Source of the DNA: Pleionea sp. CnH1-48
GTDB taxonomy: Bacteria > Pseudomonadota > Gammaproteobacteria > Enterobacterales > Kangiellaceae
Assembly: GCF_024124665.1 (NCBI RefSeq)
Contig: NZ_JAMXSB010000020.1
Span: forward strand, 47,674-111,673
Direction of reading: 5' to 3'
DNA: 64,000 nt
Shown: positions 17,919 through 27,212 of the stretch, piece after piece
Numbering within the stretch: the stretch's first letter is position 1
Layout of the letters: every line of letters starts with the position of its first letter
Notes under the pieces: generated by a model
Told to the model about the DNA's origin: nothing
The model's input: the letters and a program-made list of their open reading frames with translations, nothing else
The model's database searches: none
Translations under genes and position numbers: made by a program

Positions 17919-17934
17919 TGGTACTAACGTACCA
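17919..17934. promoter_or_regulatory. Putative operator 2, TGGTAC-N4-GTACCA
   Basis: A perfect inverted repeat, TGGTAC and GTACCA, is separated by four bases and lies 26 bases before the beta-helix lipoprotein start. It matches operator 1 in 11 of 12 arm positions. Its position near the start would suit repression. Confidence 0.65.
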
Positions 17935-17960
17935 TTTTTGCCGCTTTTGGGGAAATGGTA

Positions 17961-19214
17961 ATGAAAGCCTATAGACAGATCTTCCATCGTTGCATTGTTA
18001 TGGGGCTAGGAGGGGCCATGTTGCTTACGGCATGTTCCGAGCAAGCGCCTGAACCCTCTGTAAAAAATGAGAGTTTTCAGAAAAAACTACTGACTCAGCT
18101 GATTAAAGCAAAGCCTGGCGATGTGATCACAATCCCCGAAGGGCGACATGTTATCGATAGAGCATTATCACTCAACGTGAGTAATGTCGTTATTAAAGGT
18201 GTGGGTAAAGATAAGAGTGTCTTGTCGTTTAAGGGACAAAAGCAGGGAGCCGAAGGCTTGATTGTCACGGCCGATAATATCGTATTGGAAAACTTCGCCG
18301 TTGAAGATACCAAAGGCGATGGTATTAAAGTGAATGAGTGTAATCATTTAACGGTTCGCGATGTGAGGGTTGAGTGGACCAATGGTCCTGATACCAAAAA
18401 TGGCGCTTATGGTCTTTATCCTGTGCAATGTGAGAATGTGCTGATTGAAAAATCCGTTGTGATTGGTGCATCCGATGCGGGCATTTATGTTGGACAATCC
18501 AGAGATGTCATCGTACGGCATAATCGAGCGGAGTATAACGTCGCAGGCATTGAGATCGAAAACACGATTGGTGCCGATGTGTACGAAAACGTGGCCACTA
18601 ATAACACAGGAGGCATCTTAGTTTTTAATATGCCTAATCTACCTCAACCTGGCCATTCTACGCGAATTTATAACAATCAGGTTTTTGCAAACAACACGAG
18701 TAATTTTGCTCCAGAAGGGGCTGCTGTCTCTGGTGTACCTGCGGGTTCGGGAGTCATTATTAACTCAAATGACAAAGTTGAAATTTTTGAAAATGATATT
18801 TCTGAAAACAAAACAGCCAATATCATTATCTCTAGTTACTTTAGTGCTGGCTATTATTCTGAAAAGTCGACAGCGAAAGATTTTGACCCTTATCCAGAAA
18901 CCATTTTTATTTATAAGAATCGCTTTTCTGGTGGCGGTGACTCCCCAGACCATCTCGAGCTAAAGGCGTTAAAAGTAGCGCAGTTTGGTTTCAATGGACG
19001 TCTGCCTGATATTTTATGGGATGGTATTGTAAACAGTGAAAAAATATCCGAAGGCAAACTAAAGAAAGAATATGCCATTTGTATTGATAATGACACTGCT
19101 GGGATTATCAATGTTGATGCAGGTAACAACTATAAAAACATATCAACCGACATAAAGCCACATCAGTGTGTTCATGACAAGCTGCCACAAGTATCACTGC
19201 AACGAGGTAGTTAA
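17961..19214 (+). CDS. Parallel beta-helix repeat lipoprotein (TIGR03805 type)
   Basis: The 417-residue product has a lipoprotein signal (GGAMLLTAC) and a right-handed parallel beta-helix, visible as repeated short strands such as VVIKGVGKDKSVLSF, NIVLENFAVEDTKGDGI and NVLIEKSVVIGASDAGI from about residue 60 to 300. It matches the family that regularly occurs as a two-gene pair with an SO2930-type protein, here the next gene, 3 bases on. The function of that pair is not established. I prefer the ATG at 17961 because GGGG lies eight bases upstream; an ATG two codons earlier (17955) is also possible. A beta-helix often binds or cleaves polysaccharides, but no catalytic residues were identified. 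Confidence 0.85.
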   Translation: MKAYRQIFHRCIVMGLGGAMLLTACSEQAPEPSVKNESFQKKLLTQLIKAKPGDVITIPEGRHVIDRALSLNVSNVVIKGVGKDKSVLSFKGQKQGAEGLIVTADNIVLENFAVEDTKGDGIKVNECNHLTVRDVRVEWTNGPDTKNGAYGLYPVQCENVLIEKSVVIGASDAGIYVGQSRDVIVRHNRAEYNVAGIEIENTIGADVYENVATNNTGGILVFNMPNLPQPGHSTRIYNNQVFANNTSNFAPEGAAVSGVPAGSGVIINSNDKVEIFENDISENKTANIIISSYFSAGYYSEKSTAKDFDPYPETIFIYKNRFSGGGDSPDHLELKALKVAQFGFNGRLPDILWDGIVNSEKISEGKLKKEYAICIDNDTAGIINVDAGNNYKNISTDIKPHQCVHDKLPQVSLQRGS

Positions 19215-19217
19215 TTG

Positions 19218-20363
19218 ATGTTGAATAAATATTTTTCGTTGGTAAGTCTGCTGATTCTATTTACAGTGACTGGTTGTTCTTCTGAAAAAAAAGTACTTTT
19301 GCCCGTCGGTGATAATTATCCTGAGTCATTAAGTGCCTGGGGAGTGCTGTGGCGTGATAGCAACCGCCTTGTGATTAACCAAAAAGTCATACCTTACGAT
19401 TTAAATACGGCATTGTTTTCTGATTATGCTCATAAGTTTCGAACCGTGTGGGTTCCTGAAGGCGAAACGGCTGTTTATCGTCAGGACGATACTTTTGATT
19501 TTCCAGTTGGTTCCGTTATTACTAAAACCTTTTATTATCCTTCTGTGAAAGGTGGTAGTCATAATCAGGTTTTGAAAACCTCCGACTATAGTCAAGATTT
19601 CGTGGGACAGGCATTAAACCTTAATCATCTTCGTTTGATTGAAACTCGAGTCTTATATCATTCAAAGAACGGTTGGGTTGCATTGCCTTATGTATGGAAC
19701 GAAGAGCAAACCGACGCCGTTCTAGAAATTACCGGAGGCTCGTTCGATCTGGAGCTGGTTAGTGAGGAGTCTGGCAGCCAACTGGTAGCATTTAATTACA
19801 GCGTGCCTGATGCTAATCAGTGTGTGGGTTGTCATGCTCCCAATCATAGCGCTCGTGTCATCAAACCGATAGGACCTAAAGCTAGACATCTAAACAAAAC
19901 CTATTTTTATGCCAGCGGTGAACAGCAGCAAATTAACTATTGGCGAACTTCCGGTATTTTAAAAGGGGTCCCCTCTTTGGAGAAAGTGCCTCAGAATGCA
20001 CTGTGGACTTTAGATGCAAAAAATAACATTGATCATCGAGCTCGCAGTTATCTTGATATTAACTGTGGGCACTGCCATAACCCAGTTGGTGCAGCTGATA
20101 CATCGGGCTTGTTTCTGGATATCGCGCAGAATGACGATTTGAAACTTGGGGTGTGCAAACCCCCGGTTGCTGCGGGTCAAGGTACGGGAGGGCATCTCTT
20201 TTCGATAGTGCCCGAAAAACCCGATGAGTCGATTCTCTTATATCGTATGCATTCTCTTGATCCTGGAGCTATGATGCCAGAGCTGGGACGGGCTACTGTG
20301 CATAAAGAAGGTGTTGATTTAATTCAACAATGGATCCGCAGTATGAAAGGCAATTGCTCTTAA
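19218..20363 (+). CDS. SO2930-family diheme c-type cytochrome (TIGR03806 type)
   Basis: The 381-residue product has a lipoprotein-type signal (LILFTVTGC). Two CXXCH haem-attachment motifs are visible, CVGCH near residue 201 and CGHCH near residue 283, matching the diheme family that partners the beta-helix protein. The C-terminus has an MMPELG segment typical of cytochrome c axial methionine regions. It starts at an ATG directly after the stop of the beta-helix gene, so they are one operon. An envelope electron-transfer role is inferred; the substrate is unknown. Confidence 0.85.
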   Translation: MLNKYFSLVSLLILFTVTGCSSEKKVLLPVGDNYPESLSAWGVLWRDSNRLVINQKVIPYDLNTALFSDYAHKFRTVWVPEGETAVYRQDDTFDFPVGSVITKTFYYPSVKGGSHNQVLKTSDYSQDFVGQALNLNHLRLIETRVLYHSKNGWVALPYVWNEEQTDAVLEITGGSFDLELVSEESGSQLVAFNYSVPDANQCVGCHAPNHSARVIKPIGPKARHLNKTYFYASGEQQQINYWRTSGILKGVPSLEKVPQNALWTLDAKNNIDHRARSYLDINCGHCHNPVGAADTSGLFLDIAQNDDLKLGVCKPPVAAGQGTGGHLFSIVPEKPDESILLYRMHSLDPGAMMPELGRATVHKEGVDLIQQWIRSMKGNCS

Positions 20364-20373
20364 CAGTTAATAT

Positions 20374-20396
20374 GGCAGTTGTTAGACATGACTGCC
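20374..20396. terminator. Weak hairpin between the convergent diheme cytochrome and TetR genes
   Basis: GGCAGT and ACTGCC enclose an 11-base loop directly between the two stop codons. There is no good T tract, so it is at best a weak terminator. Confidence 0.35.
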
Positions 20397-20397
20397 G

Positions 20398-21051
20398 TTA
20401 AGCTTTGCTCGTTAAAATGAGAGACAAAGTATGGCGAATACTGCTATGGACTAAATCTATCTGCTTAGAGTTGAGCAATAAGGTATATTCCAGATGCAAA
20501 ATAGTGGCTGCAATATTATGAGCATGAAGTTCAGCGTCTTTGTAGCCGAGCTGTTGAAAAAAGTGTGTGATAATACTGAGTTGCTCAGTCTCGGAAAGGC
20601 TAACTACTTTGGCAAGGTGTTCATTTCTTAATGCTTCGGTTTTAAAAGCATGCTCAAGTAAACGTGAATCGTAGTCTTTTGTTTGATTAAGAATATGTTG
20701 TGTTAAATAATCTGATAACTGATCAACCAGAAAGTCAGTTGTTATGTTATCACTGTGTGTTTTAAGTAGCTCATAACTCATTGACTCCAGCGCTTTAAGA
20801 GACGCAAAGTTATCTTCTGCAAAGTAAAGAAAAGAGTCATGTATTAAATCGGATAGCTCTTTAAAGTAATAGGTTGTCGCTGCGAGTGGCACTTGAGCTT
20901 CTTCTGCCACCGAGCGATGGCGAACGCCCCGTATTCCACTTTTTACGATGATTCTTAAAGTAGCTTCCAGTATTAACTTTCTTCGTTCAATACCGTCAAT
21001 GCGCGTAGGTTGTCGTCCTCGATAGGTAAAGGGGAGAGACGATTCACTCAT
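20398..21051 (-). CDS. TetR-family transcriptional regulator
   Basis: The 217-residue protein has the N-terminal TetR helix-turn-helix: RKLILEATLRIIVKSGIRGVRHRSVAEEA followed by VPLAATTYYFKELSDLI, residues about 24-75. The C-terminal ligand-binding half is all-helical and not recognisable to a subfamily. It is convergent with the diheme cytochrome gene and lies in the same cluster as the TonB receptor, whose promoter region carries two TetR-sized palindromes. It is therefore the likely local regulator, responding to an unknown small molecule. Confidence 0.88.
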   Translation of the reverse strand: MSESSLPFTYRGRQPTRIDGIERRKLILEATLRIIVKSGIRGVRHRSVAEEAQVPLAATTYYFKELSDLIHDSFLYFAEDNFASLKALESMSYELLKTHSDNITTDFLVDQLSDYLTQHILNQTKDYDSRLLEHAFKTEALRNEHLAKVVSLSETEQLSIITHFFQQLGYKDAELHAHNIAATILHLEYTLLLNSKQIDLVHSSIRHTLSLILTSKA

Positions 21052-21085
21052 GACTTAGAGACTCCGCAAACATTCTATTATAGAT

Positions 21086-21103
21086 AACCAATTGTCCTTG
21101 GTT
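21086..21103. promoter_or_regulatory. Inverted repeat upstream of the tetR gene
   Basis: AACCAA and TTGGTT flank six bases, 35 bases before the TetR start. It differs from the TGGTAC palindromes, so it is either an autoregulatory site for another factor or chance. Confidence 0.35.
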
Positions 21104-21122
21104 TTAGTAAGTAAAACAAGTC

Positions 21123-24100
21123 CTAGTAATTTTTTTCTAAATAATCGGGCAGCGCTTCTATAGATAAAGGTTTGGAAAAGTAATAACCTTGGGCGAGATC
21201 GACATTTAAGGAGTTAATAAAAGCCAGCTGTTCTTTGGTTTCTATTCCTTCAGCGACTGTTTTTAGGTTAAGGCTCTGGGCTAAGGCTATGGTGGACTCA
21301 ATGATCGCCTCGCTTTGTTTTTGAACGCCTATTTGATTGATAAAGCTGCGGTCTATTTTTAACTTTTTAATTGGCAGTTGATGCAGATATTTTAGCGAAG
21401 AGTAACCAGTACCAAAGTCATCTAAAGCCAGATCGATTCCACGTTCACTCAGATCTTTAAATAGTTGCCATGCACTATCGATATCTTCCATTAACACAGA
21501 CTCTGTTAGCTCGAACTCGACCTGTCTGCAGTCGACTGGATATTTTTCTAACAACTCGTTGATAAAACCCAAAATATCATGATGGGACAAGTGTTTTGCA
21601 GAAAGGTTGATCGCCATGCCCAGGTTAAGGCCTGCTTTGTGCCATGATGAGAGCAAAGAGAAAGCTTGTTCCATTAATTGTTCTGTCAGCGGAATAATGA
21701 GCCCCATTTCTTCTGCTATGTGAATAAAGTCACAGGGAGGAACCCAGGTTCCATCTTTTTTCTGCCAACGAGCAAGCGCCTCAAAGCCAATCACTTTATT
21801 TGTGCTTATGGAAACTTGAGGTTGGTAATGCAAAGTAAATTCGTTTTGTTTGATAGCGCGACGCAACTCCCCCTCAAGTTGCAGTTTATCGTGGGCTTTT
21901 TCATTCATTTCTGGTTGATAGTATTGGAAGTTATTTCTTCCTGCACTCTTAGCATGATACATGGCAATATCTGCATGTTTTAGTAAAGTATCAACATCGT
22001 CACCATCATCAGGGTAGGTTGATATACCAATGCTAGGAGACGTTATTATTTCGTTGTTCTTGATATTGATTGGCTGCGACATATTATCGATGATTTGTTG
22101 TGCTATTCGGTTTGCCGCATCAAGGTTAGAAATTTCTTCGAGTACAATGACAAATTCATCTCCTCCAAGCCGTGCTGCTGTGTCGTTAGCTCGAATAGAA
22201 CTGGTTAGGATCTTGGCAACATGAATGAGTAATAAGTCTCCAATATCATGGCCCAATGAATCATTGATTTGTTTAAAGCGATCCAAGTCGATAAAGAAAA
22301 TGCAAAGCTTGTTATTCTTGCGCTTACAGTGTGCAATAGCATGATGTATGCGATCGGTTAATAAAGTTCGATTAGGTAAGTTGGTTAATGGATCATAACT
22401 AGCAAGCTTTCTCAGTTCTTCTTCGGCTGCTTTTTGGGCACTGATATCTGTAATGGTAAATACATAGTGGGGCGAACTATCATGAGCAATAAACAGGTTC
22501 GCTTTGATCAAGACTGGGAAAGGGGGCTGATATTTTTTCTGCATGTAGCCTTCGCCTTCCCAGTGTTTTTCGTTTTCGATACTTTTGAAAAGCGCATCAA
22601 CAAAATCATTGCTACCCTGTTCTTGTCTTAAAAAGAAAACACCTTTGCCAATAATATCTTTATCGGTGTGTTGAGTTGATTGATAAAACGAGGGGTTAAC
22701 CGCAATAACTTGTTTCTTTTGATCCAATATGCAGATGATATCACGGCTGTTTTCAAACGCTTTAGAAAATAGAATGACTTTATCACGGGCTTCTTTATTT
22801 GCACTGATGTCTGTGTAGGTACCCGTCACTCTTAACGGGTTGCCATTTTCATCCTTCGTTGTTACTTTGGCGACATCTCTAAACCATAGCCAGCTACCTT
22901 GTTTGTCCCTGATTCGATAGATATGATCAAAGGTCGTAATGTTTCCTGTGATCAGCTGGCTCCAGGTATCTAAGTAAGTCTCTTTGTCATCTTCATGTAT
23001 TGAGGATAGTCGGTCGTGAAAGTCGATACTGTCTTTGTCATCAACTTCATGAACTAATCTTGGTTCAAAAAAGAGGTTGGTAGCCGCACTCCAGTCCCAA
23101 AGGCCACTTTCTTTTCCTTGCAAAGCCAGTTGAAGCCTTTCTTCGCTTTCCTTAAGTTGATTGTGAGCTATCATCCAGGCTTCTTGTTGTTTTTTCTTGC
23201 GGGCATATATCAAGTACACTGTGCTTAAAGTTAAGACAACATAAATAAGAAGAGACCACCATCTTAACCAAAGAGGAGGCGCTATGGTTATACTCAAGGT
23301 TGTTGGTGGTGATACTTTTCCTGTTTCGAAGTCAACGGCACTGATATTAAGTACATGACTACCTATTTTTAATTTTGGTAAAAATAACTGAGTATCATTA
23401 GTAACCGTTAAGGTATCTTCTTTATCATCCCCAAACCAGTGCATGTATTTTATTTGTTCGGGTTTTGTTAAAGACAGTGCTGAGTAGTTGATATTGATAC
23501 CAAAGTCGTCGTGATTGAGAGATAGTGATTTTTTTTGATAGCTACCAAACTGATCTTTTTGCGGTCTGGAAAGTGTGGATAATTGTGTGATATGGGCTTG
23601 ATATCGTCCGCTCTTGTATTTACCGAGTTCCCCTAGATCTATTTTCATTAACCCTTTTACTCCGCCAAAAACATAGAGGCTGTCTTGGGATTTTAAAAAA
23701 GCGCCGCCATTGAACTCATTCGATACCAAGCCATCGCGGACATCAAAGCGGCGTAAGTGGAAGTTTTCAATATTAAAGCGATAGAGACCATCGTTACTTG
23801 TTAGCCAAAGTTGACCGTTGTCTTCTGCAATTAAGTCCATAGCGGTTTTTATTTTAAGTTCTTGCTCCGACTTAAACTCGATCGTTGTGTAGGTTTTGTT
23901 GTCAATTTTGTAGATGCCATGTCCGGGATAGACAATCCATAGTGCATTTTCGGACTCGTAAACACTTTGCGGCTCTGTTTGTATATCCTTATCAGATGGA
24001 AGTTCATGAATGCTCTTTAGTTCGTTTTGCTCCATGTCGTACAGCAAGGTTTCGTTGGCTCCAGATACATAGAGTTGTTTAGGGTTTCCTCTTACTGGAC

Positions 24101-25604
24101 CAATAAATCGATATATTGGCCTGGTTAGATCTCCTGAGCTAATGGTATTGATCAGGTGTTGAGCTTGCTGAGTATCGAGAGAAAACTCATAAATACCTTC
24201 GGCTTTAATAATAAGCAACTTGTTGTCATTGGATAAAAACAACTCGCTGATGGTATTACCTTGCTCGCTTTTTAAAGCCTCCGGAAGGTTGAGAGTCACT
24301 TCTTTGTCTGTGTTGATATCAAAGGCCCTCAGGCCGCCGATGGAGTTCACCCATAAAGTGTCATTAACAATCTCCATATCGGTAACATAGGTTTCACCAT
24401 ATACGGCTTTCTTGTCACTATTGACCATAAACTGCTTAATGGGTTGAGAGCCTACTGGTATTTTGTTGACTCCATTTTCTGTGCCGACCCAAAGGGCACC
24501 ATCAGGCGCTTCTCGAATGACCCAGGCCCGAGGATTGGATAGACCCTTTTGATAGACTGTTTTAACGGCGTTATTGGGACGCCATTTGAATAGCCCATCA
24601 TTGTAACTGCCCAACCAAAGGTTGCCTTCGTTATCCTCTATCATGTGATTGATATTGTTATTGCTAATGCTCTGAGGTTGTTCTGAATATTTAAAAACGA
24701 ATTCCAGTTGACTTGAATTATGATATTTAAAAAGCCCTTCGTGAGTAGCTACCCAAAGAAAATTATCGGCTTCTATGATTTTCCAGATGTTTAACTGCCT
24801 TATCAGCTGTTCTGGTTGAGCGGGTGTTTCAGTGGCTAAGTTCTTTAGCAGTGACTTTTTGTTAAAAGCGTACAGGCCCTCGACGGTGGCAATCAGAACT
24901 TGCTCATACGCCGTTACGTATATTCCTTTTATATTATTGGTATCTGCCGAATATTCTTGACCTGTTGAGGGACGATGATTGAGCTTTTGGACGGTATGCG
25001 TTTTTAAATTAAATGAAAATAGCCCATTGGATGTTCCCACCAGCAAATAATCTTCAATTTGGTAGAGCGTACGAATGATGTGCTGCTCTTTGAAGGATTC
25101 CAACTGTTGAATAGAGAGCAAGAACTTGAGCGGCTTATTATCGTGGGAATAGCTAAACACTTCTTGGAATGTTGCTAACCAGAGACGTCCATCATCAGCT
25201 TGATGGGCGTGGCTGATAAGAGGGTATTGTAAATCGTAGTCTTTGGGGGGCTCAAAGAGTACCGCCTCGATTCCGTTAGTCTGCTTATTTATTCGAAAGT
25301 TGTAATTGGGGTATGCGCTTACCCATAAGTTTTTATAGGTGTCTTCGTAGATATAATTGATTTGGGCACTATTTAATATGTGGTCCTGCGAGGGAAGTTG
25401 TTCAACACGATAACCGTCATAGCGATTAAGTCCTTGGTAGGTACCAATCCAGAGAAAGCCTTCAGAATCCTGAATTAGGCTGTTTATCTCGTTTTGGCTC
25501 AAACCTTGTTCACTTGAGACTTGCGTTAAGTGGACGCGTTTGGCTTCGAGCGAGTGAGACAAGATTAAGCTAACAAATAGCAATATACCTACAGAGAATT
25601 TCAC
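21123..25604 (-). CDS. Periplasmic propeller sensor with PAS-PAS-GGDEF-EAL output
   Basis: The 1493-residue protein has a signal peptide (to about residue 21), then a long periplasmic region of two-component-regulator propeller repeats (recurring LWIGTYQGLNRYD, LWVATHEGLFKY, LWVGTENGVNK) to about residue 690, a Y_Y_Y domain (about 700-790) and one membrane segment (about 796-816). Inside the cell are two PAS domains (about 840-950 and 955-1070), a GGDEF domain with intact GGDEF near residue 1147, and an EAL domain with intact EAL near residue 1274. It should make and/or degrade cyclic di-GMP in response to a periplasmic ligand. Related propeller sensors often sense carbohydrates. It starts at GTG. 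The neighbouring TonB/TetR locus may be linked, but this is inference. Confidence 0.9.
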   Translation of the reverse strand: MKFSVGILLFVSLILSHSLEAKRVHLTQVSSEQGLSQNEINSLIQDSEGFLWIGTYQGLNRYDGYRVEQLPSQDHILNSAQINYIYEDTYKNLWVSAYPNYNFRINKQTNGIEAVLFEPPKDYDLQYPLISHAHQADDGRLWLATFQEVFSYSHDNKPLKFLLSIQQLESFKEQHIIRTLYQIEDYLLVGTSNGLFSFNLKTHTVQKLNHRPSTGQEYSADTNNIKGIYVTAYEQVLIATVEGLYAFNKKSLLKNLATETPAQPEQLIRQLNIWKIIEADNFLWVATHEGLFKYHNSSQLEFVFKYSEQPQSISNNNINHMIEDNEGNLWLGSYNDGLFKWRPNNAVKTVYQKGLSNPRAWVIREAPDGALWVGTENGVNKIPVGSQPIKQFMVNSDKKAVYGETYVTDMEIVNDTLWVNSIGGLRAFDINTDKEVTLNLPEALKSEQGNTISELFLSNDNKLLIIKAEGIYEFSLDTQQAQHLINTISSGDLTRPIYRFIGPVRGNPKQLYVSGANETLLYDMEQNELKSIHELPSDKDIQTEPQSVYESENALWIVYPGHGIYKIDNKTYTTIEFKSEQELKIKTAMDLIAEDNGQLWLTSNDGLYRFNIENFHLRRFDVRDGLVSNEFNGGAFLKSQDSLYVFGGVKGLMKIDLGELGKYKSGRYQAHITQLSTLSRPQKDQFGSYQKKSLSLNHDDFGININYSALSLTKPEQIKYMHWFGDDKEDTLTVTNDTQLFLPKLKIGSHVLNISAVDFETGKVSPPTTLSITIAPPLWLRWWSLLIYVVLTLSTVYLIYARKKKQQEAWMIAHNQLKESEERLQLALQGKESGLWDWSAATNLFFEPRLVHEVDDKDSIDFHDRLSSIHEDDKETYLDTWSQLITGNITTFDHIYRIRDKQGSWLWFRDVAKVTTKDENGNPLRVTGTYTDISANKEARDKVILFSKAFENSRDIICILDQKKQVIAVNPSFYQSTQHTDKDIIGKGVFFLRQEQGSNDFVDALFKSIENEKHWEGEGYMQKKYQPPFPVLIKANLFIAHDSSPHYVFTITDISAQKAAEEELRKLASYDPLTNLPNRTLLTDRIHHAIAHCKRKNNKLCIFFIDLDRFKQINDSLGHDIGDLLLIHVAKILTSSIRANDTAARLGGDEFVIVLEEISNLDAANRIAQQIIDNMSQPINIKNNEIITSPSIGISTYPDDGDDVDTLLKHADIAMYHAKSAGRNNFQYYQPEMNEKAHDKLQLEGELRRAIKQNEFTLHYQPQVSISTNKVIGFEALARWQKKDGTWVPPCDFIHIAEEMGLIIPLTEQLMEQAFSLLSSWHKAGLNLGMAINLSAKHLSHHDILGFINELLEKYPVDCRQVEFELTESVLMEDIDSAWQLFKDLSERGIDLALDDFGTGYSSLKYLHQLPIKKLKIDRSFINQIGVQKQSEAIIESTIALAQSLNLKTVAEGIETKEQLAFINSLNVDLAQGYYFSKPLSIEALPDYLEKNY

Positions 25605-25852
25605 TGAATTTGAGATGCCCTTATTCCGTTTTAAATAAGTATAGCGTTCATTCCTGTTCTAGCCCGTTTTTCACTTTTGTGGTTATAAACTGAACAGTTA
25701 TGAGGCTATGGAGAGGTGTCTGGAGGGCTGAATTTCGCTAATAAGGATTGGATTAGCGGCATTTGAGTGTAAAAAAGCGTAATTAGCTGTGTTTATCAAT
25801 GACTTTGTTAAATATTCCATGGATCACGGGTCCACTTTAGTTGGTTTTTCGT

Positions 25853-25858
25853 TATAAT
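25853..25858 (+). promoter_or_regulatory. Putative -10 box for hisS
   Basis: A perfect TATAAT lies 46 bases before the TTG start of hisS. No good -35 box is seen at the right distance. Because the -10 overlaps the in-frame ATG at 25857, that ATG would precede the transcript start and cannot be the start codon of this transcript. The rest of the 300-base gap upstream shows no gene. Confidence 0.55.
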
Positions 25859-25904
25859 GCCGCGTTTACCTTATTTTCGAACCGCAGATAGCGAGAACAC
25901 GACA

Positions 25905-27194
25905 TTGAGCGCAAAAATTCAGGCAATCAAGGGCATGAATGACTTTCTGCCAGAGCATACAGTGCTATGGCAAAAGCTGGAGCAGCTATTACGCCGCTTG
26001 ACTGCTGCTTATGGGTACTCCGAAATCCGTACCCCCATCGTCGAAAAAACAGCTCTTTTTAAACGCTCTATTGGTGAAGTCACCGATATTGTGGAAAAAG
26101 AGATGTACACGTGGAAAGACATTAACGATGACAGTTTAACCTTGCGCCCTGAAGGGACGGCAAGCTGCGTTCGTGCTGGTATTGAGCAGGGTATCCTTTA
26201 TAACCAACAGCAAAAGTTGTGGTACATGGGACCTATGTTTCGCCGCGAGAAGCCACAAAAAGGCCGTTATCGACAATTCCATCAGCTGGGTGTTGAAGCT
26301 TTTGGCTTTGCGGGCCCTGATGTTGATGTCGAACAAATCCTTTTAACCTGGCGTCTGTGGAAAGAGCTGGGTTTTGCCGATCGTGTTGAGTTACACATCA
26401 ATTCTCTTGGGCAGGCCGAGTCTCGAGCCAAACACCGCGAAGTGCTGGTAGAGTACTTTGAGCAGAATATCGATAAGCTCGATGAAGACAGTAAGCGCAG
26501 ACTAACTAGCAATCCTTTGCGTATCCTGGATAGTAAGAATCCAGAGATGCAGTCGCTCATCGAAGAAGCCCCCAAGTTAGTCGACTATCTTGATGACGAA
26601 TCGCAACAGCATTTTGATGGCTTACGCGCTCGTCTGGATGCTGCTGGTCTTCCTTATACGGTTAACCACCGACTGGTTCGTGGCCTGGATTATTACAATC
26701 GCACCGTTTTCGAATGGATCACCAATGATCTTGGAGCCCAAGGTACGATCTGTGGTGGCGGTCGCTATGATGGCCTTGTTTCTCAATTGGGTGCACAAGA
26801 CACACCTGCCTGCGGGTTTGCAATGGGTCTTGAGCGCATTATTGCTTTGTTGGAAAACAAGCCCTTTGCAGAACAGCTTCAAGGACAGGCTGATGTGTAT
26901 TTGATTACCATGGGTGAAGATGCAGAAATCAAGGCGACCGTATTAGCAGAAGCATTGCGCAGCCAGACCCCATCTTTGCGTCTGATGACCAACCTGGGTG
27001 GTGGCAACTACAAAAAACAATTTAAAAAGGCTGATCGTTCTGGTGCCCGTATCGCGTTAATCCTAGGTGAAGACGAGATTCAGCAACAAACGATAGGTGT
27101 TAAGTTTCTTCGAGAGCAGCGTGATCAGCTCACGATGAAACAAGAAGAATTATCCGATTTTCTCGATGGCTACCTGGCATCGACAACAGAATGA
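25905..27194 (+). CDS. hisS: Histidyl-tRNA synthetase
   Basis: HisRS charges tRNA-His. The product from a TTG at 25905 is 429 residues, close to the usual 424, and begins [16 protein letters not shown] like known HisRS N-termini. Class II motifs are visible: motif 1 near [12 protein letters not shown], motif 2 in [21 protein letters not shown], the histidine-specific [15 protein letters not shown], and motif 3 in [12 protein letters not shown]. An upstream in-frame ATG at 25857 overlaps a -10 box and is not used in my call. It leads the conserved block hisS-yfgM-bamB-der. Confidence 0.97.
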   Translation: MSAKIQAIKGMNDFLPEHTVLWQKLEQLLRRLTAAYGYSEIRTPIVEKTALFKRSIGEVTDIVEKEMYTWKDINDDSLTLRPEGTASCVRAGIEQGILYNQQQKLWYMGPMFRREKPQKGRYRQFHQLGVEAFGFAGPDVDVEQILLTWRLWKELGFADRVELHINSLGQAESRAKHREVLVEYFEQNIDKLDEDSKRRLTSNPLRILDSKNPEMQSLIEEAPKLVDYLDDESQQHFDGLRARLDAAGLPYTVNHRLVRGLDYYNRTVFEWITNDLGAQGTICGGGRYDGLVSQLGAQDTPACGFAMGLERIIALLENKPFAEQLQGQADVYLITMGEDAEIKATVLAEALRSQTPSLRLMTNLGGGNYKKQFKKADRSGARIALILGEDEIQQQTIGVKFLREQRDQLTMKQEELSDFLDGYLASTTE

Positions 27195-27212
27195 TAGATT
27201 GAGGAGTGTAAA

